Source: Marisediminitalea aggregata
Lineage (GTDB): Bacteria > Pseudomonadota > Gammaproteobacteria > Enterobacterales > Alteromonadaceae
Assembly: GCF_900129565.1 (NCBI RefSeq)
Contig: NZ_FQWD01000003.1
Span: 124,001-188,000 of the forward strand
Length of the DNA: 64,000 nt
Direction: 5' to 3'
A program made the translations under genes and the position numbers. Below the pieces are notes generated by a model. The model saw nothing but the letters and a program-made list of their open reading frames with translations. It was not told the origin of the DNA and ran no database searches. Shown here piece by piece: positions 40,407 to 52,442 of the stretch (its first letter is position 1; the number at the start of each line of letters is the position of its first letter).

Positions 40407-40433
40407 AGCGGGTAATAGTTGTTATTACCCGCT
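40407..40433. other. 11-bp-stem hairpin between convergent DUF2989 and msrB genes
   Basis: AGCGGGTAATA and TATTACCCGCT pair around a 5-base loop. No T run follows on either strand, so it is not a standard intrinsic terminator. Confidence 0.5.
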
Positions 40434-40448
40434 GCGTAATCACCCAAA

Positions 40449-40838
40449 TTACGCTTTGTCGTTAGCAATCTTAAATGACAGACTAACTGAATTGACGCAA
40501 TAGCGCTGACCGGTAGGTGCCGGTCCATCATCGAACACGTGCCCTAAGTGCGCATCGCATTGCTTACAGAAAATTTCAGTACGACGCATACCGTGACTGT
40601 CATCAAACCGATAACCCACATTGTTATCTTCGGTCTGGGCGTAAAATGACGGCCAACCGCAGCCTGCATCAAACTTGGTCAGCGAACTAAACAGTTCAGC
40701 ACCACAGCATTTACACGAGAATGTACCATCACGGTTTTCATGCAGTAATTTGCCGGTAAACGGCCTTTCGGTAGCCGAAAGACGGGTAACACGGTATTCT
40801 TCTTCTGTTAATTTTTCGCGCCATGGATCGGATTGCAT
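40449..40838 (-). CDS. msrB: Peptide methionine (R)-S-oxide reductase
   Basis: Reduces the R form of methionine sulfoxide in proteins. 129 residues. Zinc ligands are C42/C45 and C91/C94, with GCGWPSFY between. The catalytic Cys114 is in GQRYCVNSVSL. Single gene, start after GGAGTC. In E. coli it sits between yeaC and gapA; here it lies between the DUF2989 gene and gnd. Confidence 0.97.
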   Translation of the reverse strand: MQSDPWREKLTEEEYRVTRLSATERPFTGKLLHENRDGTFSCKCCGAELFSSLTKFDAGCGWPSFYAQTEDNNVGYRFDDSHGMRRTEIFCKQCDAHLGHVFDDGPAPTGQRYCVNSVSLSFKIANDKA

Positions 40839-40922
40839 GATTGACTCCTTTAGCTGAACCGGACTGAGTCACTATAACAAGCCTGAGTAGTGTTTGTGAG
40901 CCACTGTTCAGACCGCAGAAAC

Positions 40923-40946
40923 AAAAGACGCGCTAAGTAGCGCGTC
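40923..40946 (-). terminator. Terminator after gnd
   Basis: GACGCGCTA and TAGCGCGTC pair closely around a short loop; an A4 run gives four T on the minus strand. Lies just past the gnd stop. Confidence 0.65.
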
Positions 40947-40955
40947 ATTGTTAAA

Positions 40956-42497
40956 CTAAATAAGATGTTCCGGCCTGGTTGGATCACTCCACTCGGTGTG
41001 ATATTTCTGGCCAGCCGGTTTGTCTGTACGCTGATAGGTATGCGCGCCGAAGTAGTCTCGCTGCCCTTGCAACAAGTTGGCAGGTAGGACTGCGGTGCGG
41101 TATGAATCATAGTAACTCAGCGCCGACATCATAGCAGGACAAGGGATCCCATGCACCGCGCTCAGTGCGACCGCGCCACGCCAATCATCCTGATGGCTGG
41201 CCAGTTGTTCTACAAAGAACGGGGCCATCAGCAGGTTTGGCAAATCAGCTTGCTTCTCGAAAGCCTGTGTAATTGACTGCAAAAACACAGCGCGAATAAT
41301 ACAACCTGCGCGCCAGATTTTTGCGATCTCTGCAAAGTGGAGTGTCCAGCCCTGCTCTTTAGCGGCAGCGTCCATGAGCTGAAAGCCCTGCGCGTATGCG
41401 CATATTTTCGAACAGTAGAGCGCATGCTCAAGCTGACGAATAACCGTTTCTCGTTGATCTTCTGCAATCACTGGCGCAGTAGGCCCTGCCAGCGTATTCG
41501 CTGCAGCGACGCGTTCGGTTTTCAGACTCGACAGGCTTCTGGCGAAAACAGCCTGAGCAATGGTTTGTGCCGGTGAGCCAATTTGCAGTGCACTCACAGC
41601 AGTCCATAGCCCGGTACCCTTCTGACCCGCTTTATCCAGAATAACGTCAACCAGTGGCTGTTGTGACTCAGCGTCAGTTTGCTCCAACACTTCAGCGCTG
41701 ATCTCAATCAGGTAAGAATCCAGCGGTCCCTCGGTCCATTTGCGGAATACCCGGGCAATCTCAGCAGGCGTCATACCAAGCGCAACACGCATAACATGAT
41801 ACGTCTCGCAAATGAGCTGCATATCAGCATATTCAATACCGTTGTGTACCATTTTGACGTAATGACCTGCGCCATTTGGACCGATGTACGCCGCACATGG
41901 TTCACCCTCAGTGACAGGCTTACCCGGTTCTGCCGTTTCAATAGACTTACCGGTTTGTGGATCGACTTTAGCGGCAATGGCTTTTAGCATGGGGGCAACA
42001 CGTTTCCAGGCCTTTTCAGAGCCTGACGGCATCAATGAAGGTCCGAAACGGGCGCCTACCTCACCGCCTGACACGGCAGTGGTAAAGAATTGGAATTTAT
42101 CGGCGTATTTCTGCTCGCGGGCGACGGAGTCAGTCCATAGACTGTTGCCAGTATCAATAACCACATCATCCGGAACAAGCCCGGCAGTAATCAATTGCTC
42201 ACAAACGGCGTCTACTGCATCACCAGCAGGAATAGATAGCAAAATAACAGCGGGTGAGGTCAATGAATCAAGCATAGCGTCCAGGGCGGAGACAGGAATA
42301 ATGCGTTCAGGTTGTTCTCCCCGCTCCTTCTCATCCTGTTTTACGATAGCTTCAACTCGCCCGGCATCCAGGTCAAAACAAGCCACCCGATACCCATGAT
42401 CAGCCAAATTCAGCGCCAGGTTTTTACCCATCACGCCTAACCCTACAACACCGATATCACATGAATTGGCTTGTGCTTGTTCGCCACTTGCTCGCAT
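40956..42497 (-). CDS. gnd: 6-phosphogluconate dehydrogenase (decarboxylating)
   Basis: Oxidises 6-phosphogluconate to ribulose 5-phosphate with NADP. The Rossmann loop is GVVGLGVMGKNLALNLADHG near residue 18-37; the substrate region has AVSGGEVGARFGPSLMPSG, and the catalytic Lys is in GAGHYVKMVHNGIEYADM. About 513 residues from ATG 42497, chosen because GAGGG lies at a proper distance; a start 11 codons earlier lacks one. Together with zwf, pgl and edd this window supports both the oxidative pentose phosphate and Entner-Doudoroff routes. Confidence 0.96.
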   Translation of the reverse strand: MRASGEQAQANSCDIGVVGLGVMGKNLALNLADHGYRVACFDLDAGRVEAIVKQDEKERGEQPERIIPVSALDAMLDSLTSPAVILLSIPAGDAVDAVCEQLITAGLVPDDVVIDTGNSLWTDSVAREQKYADKFQFFTTAVSGGEVGARFGPSLMPSGSEKAWKRVAPMLKAIAAKVDPQTGKSIETAEPGKPVTEGEPCAAYIGPNGAGHYVKMVHNGIEYADMQLICETYHVMRVALGMTPAEIARVFRKWTEGPLDSYLIEISAEVLEQTDAESQQPLVDVILDKAGQKGTGLWTAVSALQIGSPAQTIAQAVFARSLSSLKTERVAAANTLAGPTAPVIAEDQRETVIRQLEHALYCSKICAYAQGFQLMDAAAKEQGWTLHFAEIAKIWRAGCIIRAVFLQSITQAFEKQADLPNLLMAPFFVEQLASHQDDWRGAVALSAVHGIPCPAMMSALSYYDSYRTAVLPANLLQGQRDYFGAHTYQRTDKPAGQKYHTEWSDPTRPEHLI

Positions 42498-42583
42498 GAA
42501 ACTGCCCTCAGACTTTAGATGGGTGCGCATAATACCACTCAGCCAACGAATGAAAAGTATTAACCGCTGATTTTTCGCTTAAA

Positions 42584-42608
42584 TTCCAATACAGATCATA
42601 GATTGGAA
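42584..42608. promoter_or_regulatory. Inverted repeat upstream of gnd
   Basis: TTCCAAT (42584-42590) and ATTGGAA (42602-42608) are perfect inverted arms, 11 bp apart, about 90-110 bp before the gnd start. It could be an operator; the binding protein is unknown. Confidence 0.35.
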
Positions 42609-42673
42609 CAACCGGCAGTACACAGGACTAATAACCGGTGTTCTCAAAGTGTAGCAGGTCTGATGAGTGGTGT

Positions 42674-42698
42674 CGGCCTCAGTCACTTCCTGAGGCCG
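42674..42698 (-). terminator. Possible terminator after glgX
   Basis: CGGCCTCA and TGAGGCCG pair around a 9-base loop 8 nt past the glgX stop; no clear T run. Confidence 0.4.
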
Positions 42699-42705
42699 TA
42701 ACGTC

Positions 42706-44793
42706 TTATCGGGGAAAGTCGGTATAGCGAAAAACCGCAAACGACCGTCGGGCTTGTAAAAACAAATGCTGAATACGGATATTCGGCTGATCGTTGGGAC
42801 ACTTATAACGCGTATCCAGTTTCAGCGACCATCCACCGGTTGGCGTAAGTAAGGGGGTGTTAAAGGTGACTTCTTTGTCGCTGGCGTTAAAACACAGCAA
42901 CCAGTGTTCTGTTTCTTCATTGCTTTGCGGTACACCACGAATTTCCAGCGCAAACGCTTTATTATTCTCCGCCTGCCAGTCCTCGCTTTCTTTGTCGCTG
43001 CCGTCTGGTTTGTACCAGTTAACCATGCTGACATTTGGATGAAGCTGAAACGGATCATCAGGTAAAAACGCACTGTTTAGCAATACCGACGATTTACGCA
43101 ACGCAATGACGTACTGACAAAAGGCCAAAAAGTCCTGCTTGCGTTTGTCCAGGCGCCAGTCAAACCAACTGATTTCATTGTCCTGGCAATAGGCATTGTT
43201 GTTGCCTTGCTGGGTTCGGCTCAGTTCGTCCCCGCCTAACATGTGCGGCGTTCCCTGAGACAACAGCAAGGTCGCAAACAAATTGCGTTTTTGCTGTTCA
43301 CGAATCGCAATGATTTGCTTGTCCTGCGTCTCACCTTCTACGCCATAATTAGCCGACAGGTTGTGTCCATGACCATCGCGGTTGTCTTCACCATTCGCCA
43401 GATTATGGCGCTCGGCATAACTCACTAAATCCTGTAGCGTAAAACCATCGTGGTAAGTAACGTTATTGACTGACGTATTGATGTGCCTGAATTGTTTAGG
43501 AAAGATATCCCGGGACCCCATCAACCGGGTAGCAAAATCAGCTGTGCTGCCAGTATCACCACGCCAGAATGCGCGAACAGAATCGCGGAACTTATCATTA
43601 CATTCGAGCCAGTGAGCGCCGAATGCGCCCAGTTGATAACCTCCCGGGCCGATGTCCCAGGGTTCAGCTATAAGTACACAACCTTTTAATACCGGATCCT
43701 GCTGAATAGCTCTTAATAACCCTGCAAACGGTGAAAACTGCTGTGGATCGCGTCCAAGACAAGCGGCCAAATCAAAGCGAAAGCCGTCTACCCCAATAAC
43801 TGATACCCAATACCGCAGCGCATCCATAATCAGCGTTGTCATGATGGGATGTGCTGAATAAACGGTATTTCCGCAGCCCGAATGATTGCTGTAAACCAGT
43901 TTCCCGGACGCGGTTTGTTCTTGCAGATAAGCCTGATGAGGGAAAAACCCTCGGAATGACAAAACCGGGCCGTCTTTTCCGCCTTCCGCGGTATGGTTAA
44001 ACACCACATCAACAACCACTTCCATGCCCGCTTCGTGATAAGCGTCGACCATGTTCATGCATTCTTTAATAGCATGTTTCTGACTGTAACGCGGCTCAGG
44101 AGCGAAATAATTGACCGGGTTGTAACCCCAATAATTCGTTAGGCCCTTTTCGGTAATGTACGGCTCCGGCATAAATGCGGCCAGCGGCATAAACTGTACG
44201 GTTGTTACCCCTAAACCGGTCAGGTGTTCAATCACGGCTTCATGGGCAGCACCATTGAATTTACCGCGATCCGCTTCCGGGATTTCCGGATGTAACTGCG
44301 TCAATCCTTTCAGGTGCGCTTCATATACAACCCGCTGATTACGCGGAATGACTGGTTTGGCCGGGCGATGATCATCGTTACACTCCTTTGGCTCTACGAC
44401 CACGGATTTTGCAACCATAAATTGGCTGTCACCCTTGTACTGCCGCTCATTCCAATGCATAGCGCGGCTGAGCATTTTTGCATAAGGGTCGATCAGCAGT
44501 TTATCTGTCGGCACACTCAACAGATTTTCTTCACCTCGTTCAACCCGGTAGCCGTATAGCTGGCCGGCTTCCACTCCCTTGACAGACACATGCCATACGT
44601 CACCCGTTTTCGCTGGCATGACCAACTCTTCAAGTGTTTCTTCCGTGTCAGGGTGAAACAGACATAACACGACAGCCCTTGCATCAGGACACTGTACTGC
44701 AAAATTACACCCTGTCGGAGTGACTGTTGCGCCTAGCGGATAAGGCTCACCAAGACCGACTTCCTCTATCAGGGGTTGCGCCACGCTGTTCAC
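42706..44793 (-). CDS. glgX: Glycogen debranching enzyme
   Basis: GH13 isoamylase-type enzyme that removes limit-dextrin branches of glycogen. CBM48-like N-terminal domain (about 15-130), then the TIM barrel with VVDVVFNHTAEGG, GFRFDLAACLGRD (nucleophile Asp), LIAEPWD (acid Glu) and SYAERHNLANGEDNRDGHGHN. 695 residues, slightly longer than E. coli GlgX (657). It begins 8 bp after glgB. glgC and glgA are not downstream here; gnd is. Confidence 0.95.
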   Translation of the reverse strand: MNSVAQPLIEEVGLGEPYPLGATVTPTGCNFAVQCPDARAVVLCLFHPDTEETLEELVMPAKTGDVWHVSVKGVEAGQLYGYRVERGEENLLSVPTDKLLIDPYAKMLSRAMHWNERQYKGDSQFMVAKSVVVEPKECNDDHRPAKPVIPRNQRVVYEAHLKGLTQLHPEIPEADRGKFNGAAHEAVIEHLTGLGVTTVQFMPLAAFMPEPYITEKGLTNYWGYNPVNYFAPEPRYSQKHAIKECMNMVDAYHEAGMEVVVDVVFNHTAEGGKDGPVLSFRGFFPHQAYLQEQTASGKLVYSNHSGCGNTVYSAHPIMTTLIMDALRYWVSVIGVDGFRFDLAACLGRDPQQFSPFAGLLRAIQQDPVLKGCVLIAEPWDIGPGGYQLGAFGAHWLECNDKFRDSVRAFWRGDTGSTADFATRLMGSRDIFPKQFRHINTSVNNVTYHDGFTLQDLVSYAERHNLANGEDNRDGHGHNLSANYGVEGETQDKQIIAIREQQKRNLFATLLLSQGTPHMLGGDELSRTQQGNNNAYCQDNEISWFDWRLDKRKQDFLAFCQYVIALRKSSVLLNSAFLPDDPFQLHPNVSMVNWYKPDGSDKESEDWQAENNKAFALEIRGVPQSNEETEHWLLCFNASDKEVTFNTPLLTPTGGWSLKLDTRYKCPNDQPNIRIQHLFLQARRSFAVFRYTDFPR

Positions 44794-44801
44794 AGCTGCT
44801 C

Positions 44802-46982
44802 CTATTCAATTACAATAAATACGGTTGCCAATGGGGGTAATGTGATCTCGATGGAATGTGGTTGATTGTTCCATGAGACAGGCGTGGCGTTGAATTGTTT
44901 TTCGCACTTGTAGCCACTGCCCCAATATACGCGATCATCGGTATTCAATACCAGTTTATATTTGCCTGCTCGTTGCACGCCTAACCGAAATTGCTCTCTA
45001 GGAACTGGCGTGAAATTGCTCACGACATACACTTGTTGTTCACTGCCGGTAGCCTTGCGCATAAACGAGATAACGCTTTGATCGGCATTTTCGTGGTCAA
45101 TCCAACTAAAACTGCCATGGTCGTGATCGCCTTCGTATAGCGCAGGATAATGCTTGTAGAGCGCATTCAAGTCGCGATACAGGCGCTGAATGCCCGCATG
45201 CTTGTCGAACTGTAACAACGACCAGTCAACCGAGCTGTCGTGATTCCATTCTGATGCCTGGGCAATCTCATTGCCCATGAAATTCAATTTTTTGCCCGGA
45301 TGACCATACATAAAGCCTGCGTAGCTGCGCAAATTAGCAGCTTGTTGCCATTCATCACCAGGCATTTTACCAATTAAGCTGCCCTTACCGTGTACCACTT
45401 CATCATGAGATATGGGCAGTACGAAGTTTTCATCAAACGCGTACACCATACTGAATGTCATCTCGCCATGGTGATAGACCCGGTAGGCGGGGTCTTTGGC
45501 AATATAATGCAATGAGTCGTGCATCCAGCCCATATTCCATTTGAATCCGAATCCTAGTCCGCCTTCGAATACCGGTCTGGATACTTTCGGAAAACTGGTC
45601 GACTCTTCGGCGATTGTCATGGCGTGTGGGAACTGCTTGTACACTTCTTCGTTCATCCAGCGCAATAAACTGATTGCCTCGTAGTTCTCGTTGCCACCAT
45701 CCACGTTAGGGATCCATTCCCCGTCGTTACGCGAGTAATCCAGATATAACATACTAGCAACGGCGTCGACTCGCAGTCCGTCAACGTGGAAGTGTTCCAG
45801 CCAGTAAAGGGCATTGGCCACTAAAAACTGGCGGACCGTTTGCTTACCGAAATCGTAGATGCACGAATTCCAATCCGGATGCCAACCTTTACGCGGGTCT
45901 TCATACTCGTAGACATGGGTACCGTCAAAGCGGGCTAAACCATGGCCATCTTCCGGGAAGTGAGCTGGAACCCAGTCGATAATGACACCAATGCCGGCCT
46001 GGTGGCAGGTGTCGACGAAGTATTTGAATTCATCCGGTGAACCAAAACGGCTGGTTGGCGCGAACAACCCAACCGGCTGATAACCCCATGAACCATCGAA
46101 TGGGTATTCTGAAATTGGTAACAGCTCGATATGGGTATACCCCATTTCCAGCACATAATTAACCAGCTCTTCCGCCAACTCCCTGTAAGTAAGATAACGT
46201 TGCTGCGTATCTCGCGGACGCTTCCATGACCCAAGGTGCACTTCATAAATGCTCATTGGCTGTTGGTATTTGTTGCTCGAGGCGGCTTTATTCAACCATT
46301 CAGCATCGCCCCATTCATATTGGGCGTGGTCGTAAATACGTGACGCATGTGAGGGATATTGTTCAGCGGAAAAGCCAATGGGATCTGCCTTGTGTGGCAA
46401 TTGATGTCCATGGGCATCTTTGAGCTGGTACTTATAACGTTCTCCGGCTTTCAGCCCTGGTATTACAAGTACCCAATAGCCCAACTCAGTTTTCTGCATT
46501 GGATGGCAGCGACCATCCCAACAGTTAAAATCGCCAATCAACGACACCGCGGAAGCATTAGGCGCAAATACCGCAAACCGTACTGCAGAAACGGACTCCC
46601 CTCCCACGTTAACAGAAACCAATTGCGCGCCAGCCTGACGATAAAGATTCTGAGGCTGGTGGTCGATAAAATGCACAGCGTGATACGCATCCTGCTGAAA
46701 CTGGTAAGGGTCGCACACTTCCACAGCTTCATGACCAAGCTCTGCAATGTAGCGATACCCCGTATCGGGATTTACCCCGTCAACCTGCCCTTTGAATAAC
46801 CCGGATGATTCAACTGACGACAAACGCCCTAACGGTGACTTGGACTTTGCGTCAATCACCGTGATCGCAGTGGCGCCCGGATACCAAACTTTCACTTCTG
46901 CGCCGTTTTTATTGTATACCGGCCCTAAAACAGAAAAAGGCTGACTACACTCAGCCTTGGCAAGTTGCCCTTCATACTGCAT
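44802..46982 (-). CDS. glgB: 1,4-alpha-glucan branching enzyme
   Basis: Introduces alpha-1,6 branches into glycogen. 726 residues from ATG 46982 (GGAG at 8 bases). Two N-terminal CBM48-like domains, the second containing [19 protein letters not shown], then the GH13 barrel with [43 protein letters not shown] (nucleophile), AEESTSFP (acid) and [15 protein letters not shown]. Between malQ (41 bp) and glgX (8 bp). Confidence 0.96.
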   Translation of the reverse strand: MQYEGQLAKAECSQPFSVLGPVYNKNGAEVKVWYPGATAITVIDAKSKSPLGRLSSVESSGLFKGQVDGVNPDTGYRYIAELGHEAVEVCDPYQFQQDAYHAVHFIDHQPQNLYRQAGAQLVSVNVGGESVSAVRFAVFAPNASAVSLIGDFNCWDGRCHPMQKTELGYWVLVIPGLKAGERYKYQLKDAHGHQLPHKADPIGFSAEQYPSHASRIYDHAQYEWGDAEWLNKAASSNKYQQPMSIYEVHLGSWKRPRDTQQRYLTYRELAEELVNYVLEMGYTHIELLPISEYPFDGSWGYQPVGLFAPTSRFGSPDEFKYFVDTCHQAGIGVIIDWVPAHFPEDGHGLARFDGTHVYEYEDPRKGWHPDWNSCIYDFGKQTVRQFLVANALYWLEHFHVDGLRVDAVASMLYLDYSRNDGEWIPNVDGGNENYEAISLLRWMNEEVYKQFPHAMTIAEESTSFPKVSRPVFEGGLGFGFKWNMGWMHDSLHYIAKDPAYRVYHHGEMTFSMVYAFDENFVLPISHDEVVHGKGSLIGKMPGDEWQQAANLRSYAGFMYGHPGKKLNFMGNEIAQASEWNHDSSVDWSLLQFDKHAGIQRLYRDLNALYKHYPALYEGDHDHGSFSWIDHENADQSVISFMRKATGSEQQVYVVSNFTPVPREQFRLGVQRAGKYKLVLNTDDRVYWGSGYKCEKQFNATPVSWNNQPHSIEITLPPLATVFIVIE

Positions 46983-47023
46983 GCATAACTCCTGCAACGC
47001 TTGCCCGCAGGCAAGCTTTAAAA

Positions 47024-49219
47024 TTACTGACTAGCCTGCTGCCGACCAGCTTGTATTCGATTAGCCAACGATACAATAGTCTCGTCGCTAAAGATATCCT
47101 CTAAATCACGGCTTAACTTCCTGCGCCAGTTGGGATATTCCATAAACGTACCCGGTACGTTAACCGGTTTATCCATCTCCAGCCAGTCTTCAAGCTGAAG
47201 GCTTAACAACGCGCTACTGCCATGTGCCATATGCACCTGCATGGCCTGATTGAGCGTTCGTGTCATACCGACGTAATTCACATCACGGCTTATTTCGTCG
47301 CCAATCATGTGGTGACCGTGCAACGTATCCAGGATAGCTTGCTTGTCTTCGTGTCTGGAAGCATACAGTGTTTGCAGTACTTCCTCGTCGGTATACAATC
47401 CAAGCTCTTTTCCCAATTCCAGATCAAGGCAGTGCCAATAACCAATTAAGGTTGGCATATCGTGGGTAGTTAACGTTGCCATACTTTGTTCAGGATAATG
47501 AGACGGTGAAAAATACCCGCCATCTTCGGCCTGCTCAAAGAAAAATACGCGATAGGAATAAACGCCGTTGTCGGCCAGTTTTTGTTTAATTTCCTCTGGT
47601 ACGGTGCCTAGGTCTTCACCAATGACCAGTGCCTGGTGTCGGTGACTTTCCAGTGCAAGAATAGCCAGCAGATCGTCGACCGGATAATACAGATACCCTC
47701 CGTCGCGGGCGTGATCGCCCTTAACAACCCACCACAATCTCAACAGACCCATTACATGGTCAATGCGCAAGGCCCCTGATGATTTCATGTTGGTAGAAAA
47801 CAAATCAATAATAGGTTGATACGCTTGTTGATATAGCTTTGCCGGATCCATCGGCGGTAAGCCCCAGTTTTGCCCCAACGGACCAAGAATATCTGGCGGA
47901 GCCCCTACACTTGCACCGGTACAATACAGAGACTTATTACCCCAAATTTCCGCGCTGCCTTCACTCACACCCACGGCCAGGTCCCTATAAATACCAATCC
48001 CCATACCCGCATCAATAGCAGCTCGGTTAGCCATTTCCAATTGCAGCGACGCTTGCCACTGCAGGAACATGTAAAACTTCACGCGTTTGGCGTGCTTTTT
48101 CGCAAATGCGGTGACATCCGGACTGTGAAAATCGCGCCATCCTTCTGGAAATACAGGCCAGCCCCAGGCTTCTTTACCCGCGTCCTGTAAGTGTTCCTGA
48201 ATAGCATCGAACGTAGCCAGCATAGCCAGGCTTTCGCCACCTTCTTCTACAAAGGCTTTGAACGCTTTATTTTGCTTGGTGTTTTTCTTTAAGTAGCGAT
48301 CATAATAAACGTCAAACAAAGGCTTCAGTGCTTGCATTTTAAGGGCAGTCACACTGGCGTAATCAACATAATCAACGGCTTTTGCCTGTTGCAATTGTTG
48401 CTGGAAGCTTTCGCTTTCCACTACAGACTGCACCGAAGGATCGTCAAAACAGTCCACCGCACTGACGTCGATATACAGGTAATTCAGCCACCGTCTTGAA
48501 GAGGGTCCGTATGGGCTGCAAGCATCCGGGTTGGCCGGGTATAACGCGTGTATCGGATTTAACCCGATAAACCCCGCCCCTTGAGAGGCAGCTTGCTTAA
48601 CCAGTTGGGCCAGATCGGTAAAATCGCCTATCCCCCAATTCTGCCGACTGCGAAGACAGTACAATTGCACACTCAGGCCCCACTCTTTTTTGCCGGCGTT
48701 AATCGCTTCAGGCTTATAGCATGATGCAGGTGCAATGATAACGCGCATGGTTGCCAATGACTCTTCGTCGATAATAAGCGAAAGCTGGTGGTAACCAAGC
48801 GGCAGTGTTACATCTACTGTGACGGCATATTCGTGATATTCCGTCTCTTCCATCTCTGCTACATTAAGCAAAGTATGCTCAACAGGAATAACATCACTGG
48901 TAAGTTGCTGGCCGTCTTCTTGCGCAATTGCCAGTGTAAAGGTGTCATTTACCAAAGAAATCGGTAAACGCAATCGAATCATTATCGGGTGATCTTGTCT
49001 AACTACCTGAACCGGGTCGAGTGGCTGTTGCCAAATCTCGGCAATTTCCTTGTCCAGTTGTGAAGAAATTGCGGCTTCGGTACTGATGTCGTAACCGAGA
49101 GCCTGAAGCAGTTTCGCTTTACTGTCTTCAGAAATAGTCGCAGGATTACCCCACGCATCAACATAGTGGGTTTCAACGCCGCGCATTTCGACAAGCTTTT
49201 GCAAAACTTGATTGGTCAT
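47024..49219 (-). CDS. malQ: 4-alpha-glucanotransferase (amylomaltase)
   Basis: GH77 enzyme that moves glucan segments between maltodextrins. 731 residues from ATG 49219 with CAGGAAA seven bases before it; a start 19 codons upstream lacks support. N-terminal extension, then [36 protein letters not shown] (nucleophile Asp region), [13 protein letters not shown] (acid Glu) and LTTHDMPTL. First gene of malQ-glgB-glgX, divergent from gapA. Confidence 0.95.
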   Translation of the reverse strand: MTNQVLQKLVEMRGVETHYVDAWGNPATISEDSKAKLLQALGYDISTEAAISSQLDKEIAEIWQQPLDPVQVVRQDHPIMIRLRLPISLVNDTFTLAIAQEDGQQLTSDVIPVEHTLLNVAEMEETEYHEYAVTVDVTLPLGYHQLSLIIDEESLATMRVIIAPASCYKPEAINAGKKEWGLSVQLYCLRSRQNWGIGDFTDLAQLVKQAASQGAGFIGLNPIHALYPANPDACSPYGPSSRRWLNYLYIDVSAVDCFDDPSVQSVVESESFQQQLQQAKAVDYVDYASVTALKMQALKPLFDVYYDRYLKKNTKQNKAFKAFVEEGGESLAMLATFDAIQEHLQDAGKEAWGWPVFPEGWRDFHSPDVTAFAKKHAKRVKFYMFLQWQASLQLEMANRAAIDAGMGIGIYRDLAVGVSEGSAEIWGNKSLYCTGASVGAPPDILGPLGQNWGLPPMDPAKLYQQAYQPIIDLFSTNMKSSGALRIDHVMGLLRLWWVVKGDHARDGGYLYYPVDDLLAILALESHRHQALVIGEDLGTVPEEIKQKLADNGVYSYRVFFFEQAEDGGYFSPSHYPEQSMATLTTHDMPTLIGYWHCLDLELGKELGLYTDEEVLQTLYASRHEDKQAILDTLHGHHMIGDEISRDVNYVGMTRTLNQAMQVHMAHGSSALLSLQLEDWLEMDKPVNVPGTFMEYPNWRRKLSRDLEDIFSDETIVSLANRIQAGRQQASQ

Positions 49220-50505
<1,286 letters not shown>

Positions 50506-50530
50506 CTGATTAACCGAAATTAATCATTTA

Positions 50531-50560
50531 AAGGTGCGATTTTACTCGCACCTTTTTTAT
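50531..50560 (+). terminator. Terminator after gapA
   Basis: AAGGTGCGA, loop, TCGCACCTT and a T run, 26 nt past the gapA stop. Confidence 0.9.
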
Positions 50561-50653
50561 TTGTAGGGCAAGATAATCTGCTCGGAAATATTATTTAACT
50601 AGCTCAAAAGTGAAGATTTTCTTTTTCACAGCAATACCTCGGAGACCGAAAGG

Positions 50654-51496
50654 ATGCAATCAACGTACTTCCACACCGAAATAAAAAACGGCATTGAATA
50701 CCTCATTATCGAGAACGAGGTGGCAACGTGTCGTATTAGTTTGTTTGGTGGTCATGTACTGTCATTCATCCCTAAAAGGGATAACCGGGACAGGTTGTGG
50801 GTTAGTCCACTTGCCTTTTTAAATGGCGAACGTCCTATTCGTGGTGGCGTACCGGTTTGTTGGCCTTGGTTCAGCGATGATCATGGACAGGAAAAAGGCG
50901 AACTACCTGCTCACGGATTTCTGCGTACTCAGCACTGGGCTGTAAAGCAAACGGACAGTACTGAAACGCTGAGTAAAGTTGTGCTTATTCCAGGTACAAC
51001 AAAGGGCAAAGGTTTCGAGTTTGATGCCTCCGTAGAACTCATTGTTGAAGTAGGCGAGTCGCTGACAATGACATTAGTCACAGAAAATACCGGTGACGTG
51101 CCCTTCTCTTTCAACTGCGCACTGCACACCTATTTTGATGTAGAAAATATTAAAGACGTTGAGCTCAAAGGCCTGTACGGCGAATACAAAGACAAACTGT
51201 CGGATTGGGAAATACTAAACACACCAACAGCTTATATTATTGAAGGCGAAGTCGACAGGATTCACCTTGAAGCCATTCCCAGTGTCGTTATTGAACGTGA
51301 CCAGTCCGACTATATTGCAATTGAATCATCTCAACACGATAGCCTGGTGGTATGGAACCCCTGGCAAGGCGCTGCAACCATGAGTGATATGGATGCATTC
51401 TCTTATAAACAAATGGTGTGCGTCGAGACCGCAATTACGCAAGGGAAGCAGTTATTACCGGGTGAGAAATGCGCAATGCGACAGAAAGTGAGTTAG
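50654..51496 (+). CDS. yeaD: D-hexose-6-phosphate mutarotase (YeaD)
   Basis: Aldose-1-epimerase-fold enzyme that interconverts anomers of glucose 6-phosphate. 280 residues. Typical segments: ISLFGGHVLSFIP, RPIRGGVPVCWPWF, ELPAHGFLRTQHW (catalytic His) and FNCALHTYFDV, with ETAITQGKQLLPGE (Glu base region) near the end. Follows gapA as in E. coli, but after a terminator, so probably has its own promoter. Confidence 0.94.
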   Translation: MQSTYFHTEIKNGIEYLIIENEVATCRISLFGGHVLSFIPKRDNRDRLWVSPLAFLNGERPIRGGVPVCWPWFSDDHGQEKGELPAHGFLRTQHWAVKQTDSTETLSKVVLIPGTTKGKGFEFDASVELIVEVGESLTMTLVTENTGDVPFSFNCALHTYFDVENIKDVELKGLYGEYKDKLSDWEILNTPTAYIIEGEVDRIHLEAIPSVVIERDQSDYIAIESSQHDSLVVWNPWQGAATMSDMDAFSYKQMVCVETAITQGKQLLPGEKCAMRQKVS

Positions 51497-51732
51497 CATT
51501 CCCTGTCAAGTTTCTTTACAAAATTTTAAATTTGTCGCTGTAAAACCGTAATTCATCTTATTTCCAGTATAATAAAATACTGTTTTATAAGCATATACGA
51601 TTATTGTGTAAATATTGGCCTGAAGATTGCGTTATTTATGTCGGCTAGTAGTAATAAGTATTGGAGAAGTAATTTATTTAGCCTCTATTTTGAAGTTTAG
51701 ACGGAACTGAGTTCATCTCGGAGGATATTATA

Positions 51733-52341
51733 ATGCGAAAAACGGCAATAGCCTTATTGGCAGGCTTAGGGTTATTAATTTCAAATGCAGCAAACGCTCA
51801 CCTTGTCTCGTTCGGTTGGAAAGATCAGGGCAACGGCACTGTAATTTTCTATGGCCAACACTGGCATGGTGACCAATCTGGTCCATCCACGGCAAATGGT
51901 GGTGTACGCATAGGTGTTTGGGATTCGAACGTCTCAGCCGCTGCTCAGGCAACTAACACCTGGCAGCTATTTCAATGGGTAGGTCACATTAACAACTGGG
52001 GCGGTACATCAGCTCAAAACGATTTACTGGTCACAAACGGTGAATTAGACGGCTGGGCACCAGATGTAGGCAATTTCACAAACTCATCAAGTGACAACGA
52101 CTGGTTTTACACCATACCTTTCGTAATTGGCAACGGTACATGGGGTTTATTCACCGGTACTAACTGTTGTATTGATACCATGTCTGTTCCTGGCGAGTTT
52201 ACCCTGACAGGGATCTCATCTATTCCTGACGGCACTGGCCCTGGTAATGCGCCACCTTCGACGGCAAGTGCGCCAGGCTCTGTTGCGCTATTGGGTTTAG
52301 GTTTAGCGGGACTGTTAGCGCGTCGTAAATTCACGAAGTAG
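51733..52341 (+). CDS. Secreted protein with PEP-CTERM-like C-terminus
   Basis: 202 residues. Signal peptide 1-22 (ends NAANA). The mature part is rich in Trp, Asn, Gly and Ser, with no recognised catalytic motif, and a Cys pair (TNCCIDTM). The C-terminus has the tripartite sorting shape: short motif APGS, hydrophobic helix VALLGLGLAGLLA and basic end RRKFTK. Classical members read VPEPGS; here only the PGS part is kept. Such proteins are processed by exosortase at the envelope; no exosortase is in the window. GGAGG precedes the start. Confidence 0.8.
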   Translation: MRKTAIALLAGLGLLISNAANAHLVSFGWKDQGNGTVIFYGQHWHGDQSGPSTANGGVRIGVWDSNVSAAAQATNTWQLFQWVGHINNWGGTSAQNDLLVTNGELDGWAPDVGNFTNSSSDNDWFYTIPFVIGNGTWGLFTGTNCCIDTMSVPGEFTLTGISSIPDGTGPGNAPPSTASAPGSVALLGLGLAGLLARRKFTK

Positions 52342-52383
52342 CAGCTACCATTTACCATGCAGTGCTGAATTAGCACAAGCAGA

Positions 52384-52420
52384 AAAAAAGCCGTCGTTAC
52401 AATGTAACCACGGCTTTTTT
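52384..52420. terminator. Bidirectional terminator between PEP-CTERM-like gene and eda
   Basis: AAAAAAGCCGT and ACGGCTTTTTT, with an inner GTTAC/GTAAC stem, make a long hairpin with runs on both sides. It suits both convergent genes. Confidence 0.85.
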
Positions 52421-52442
52421 AATATGTGTTGAATAGCAAGTA

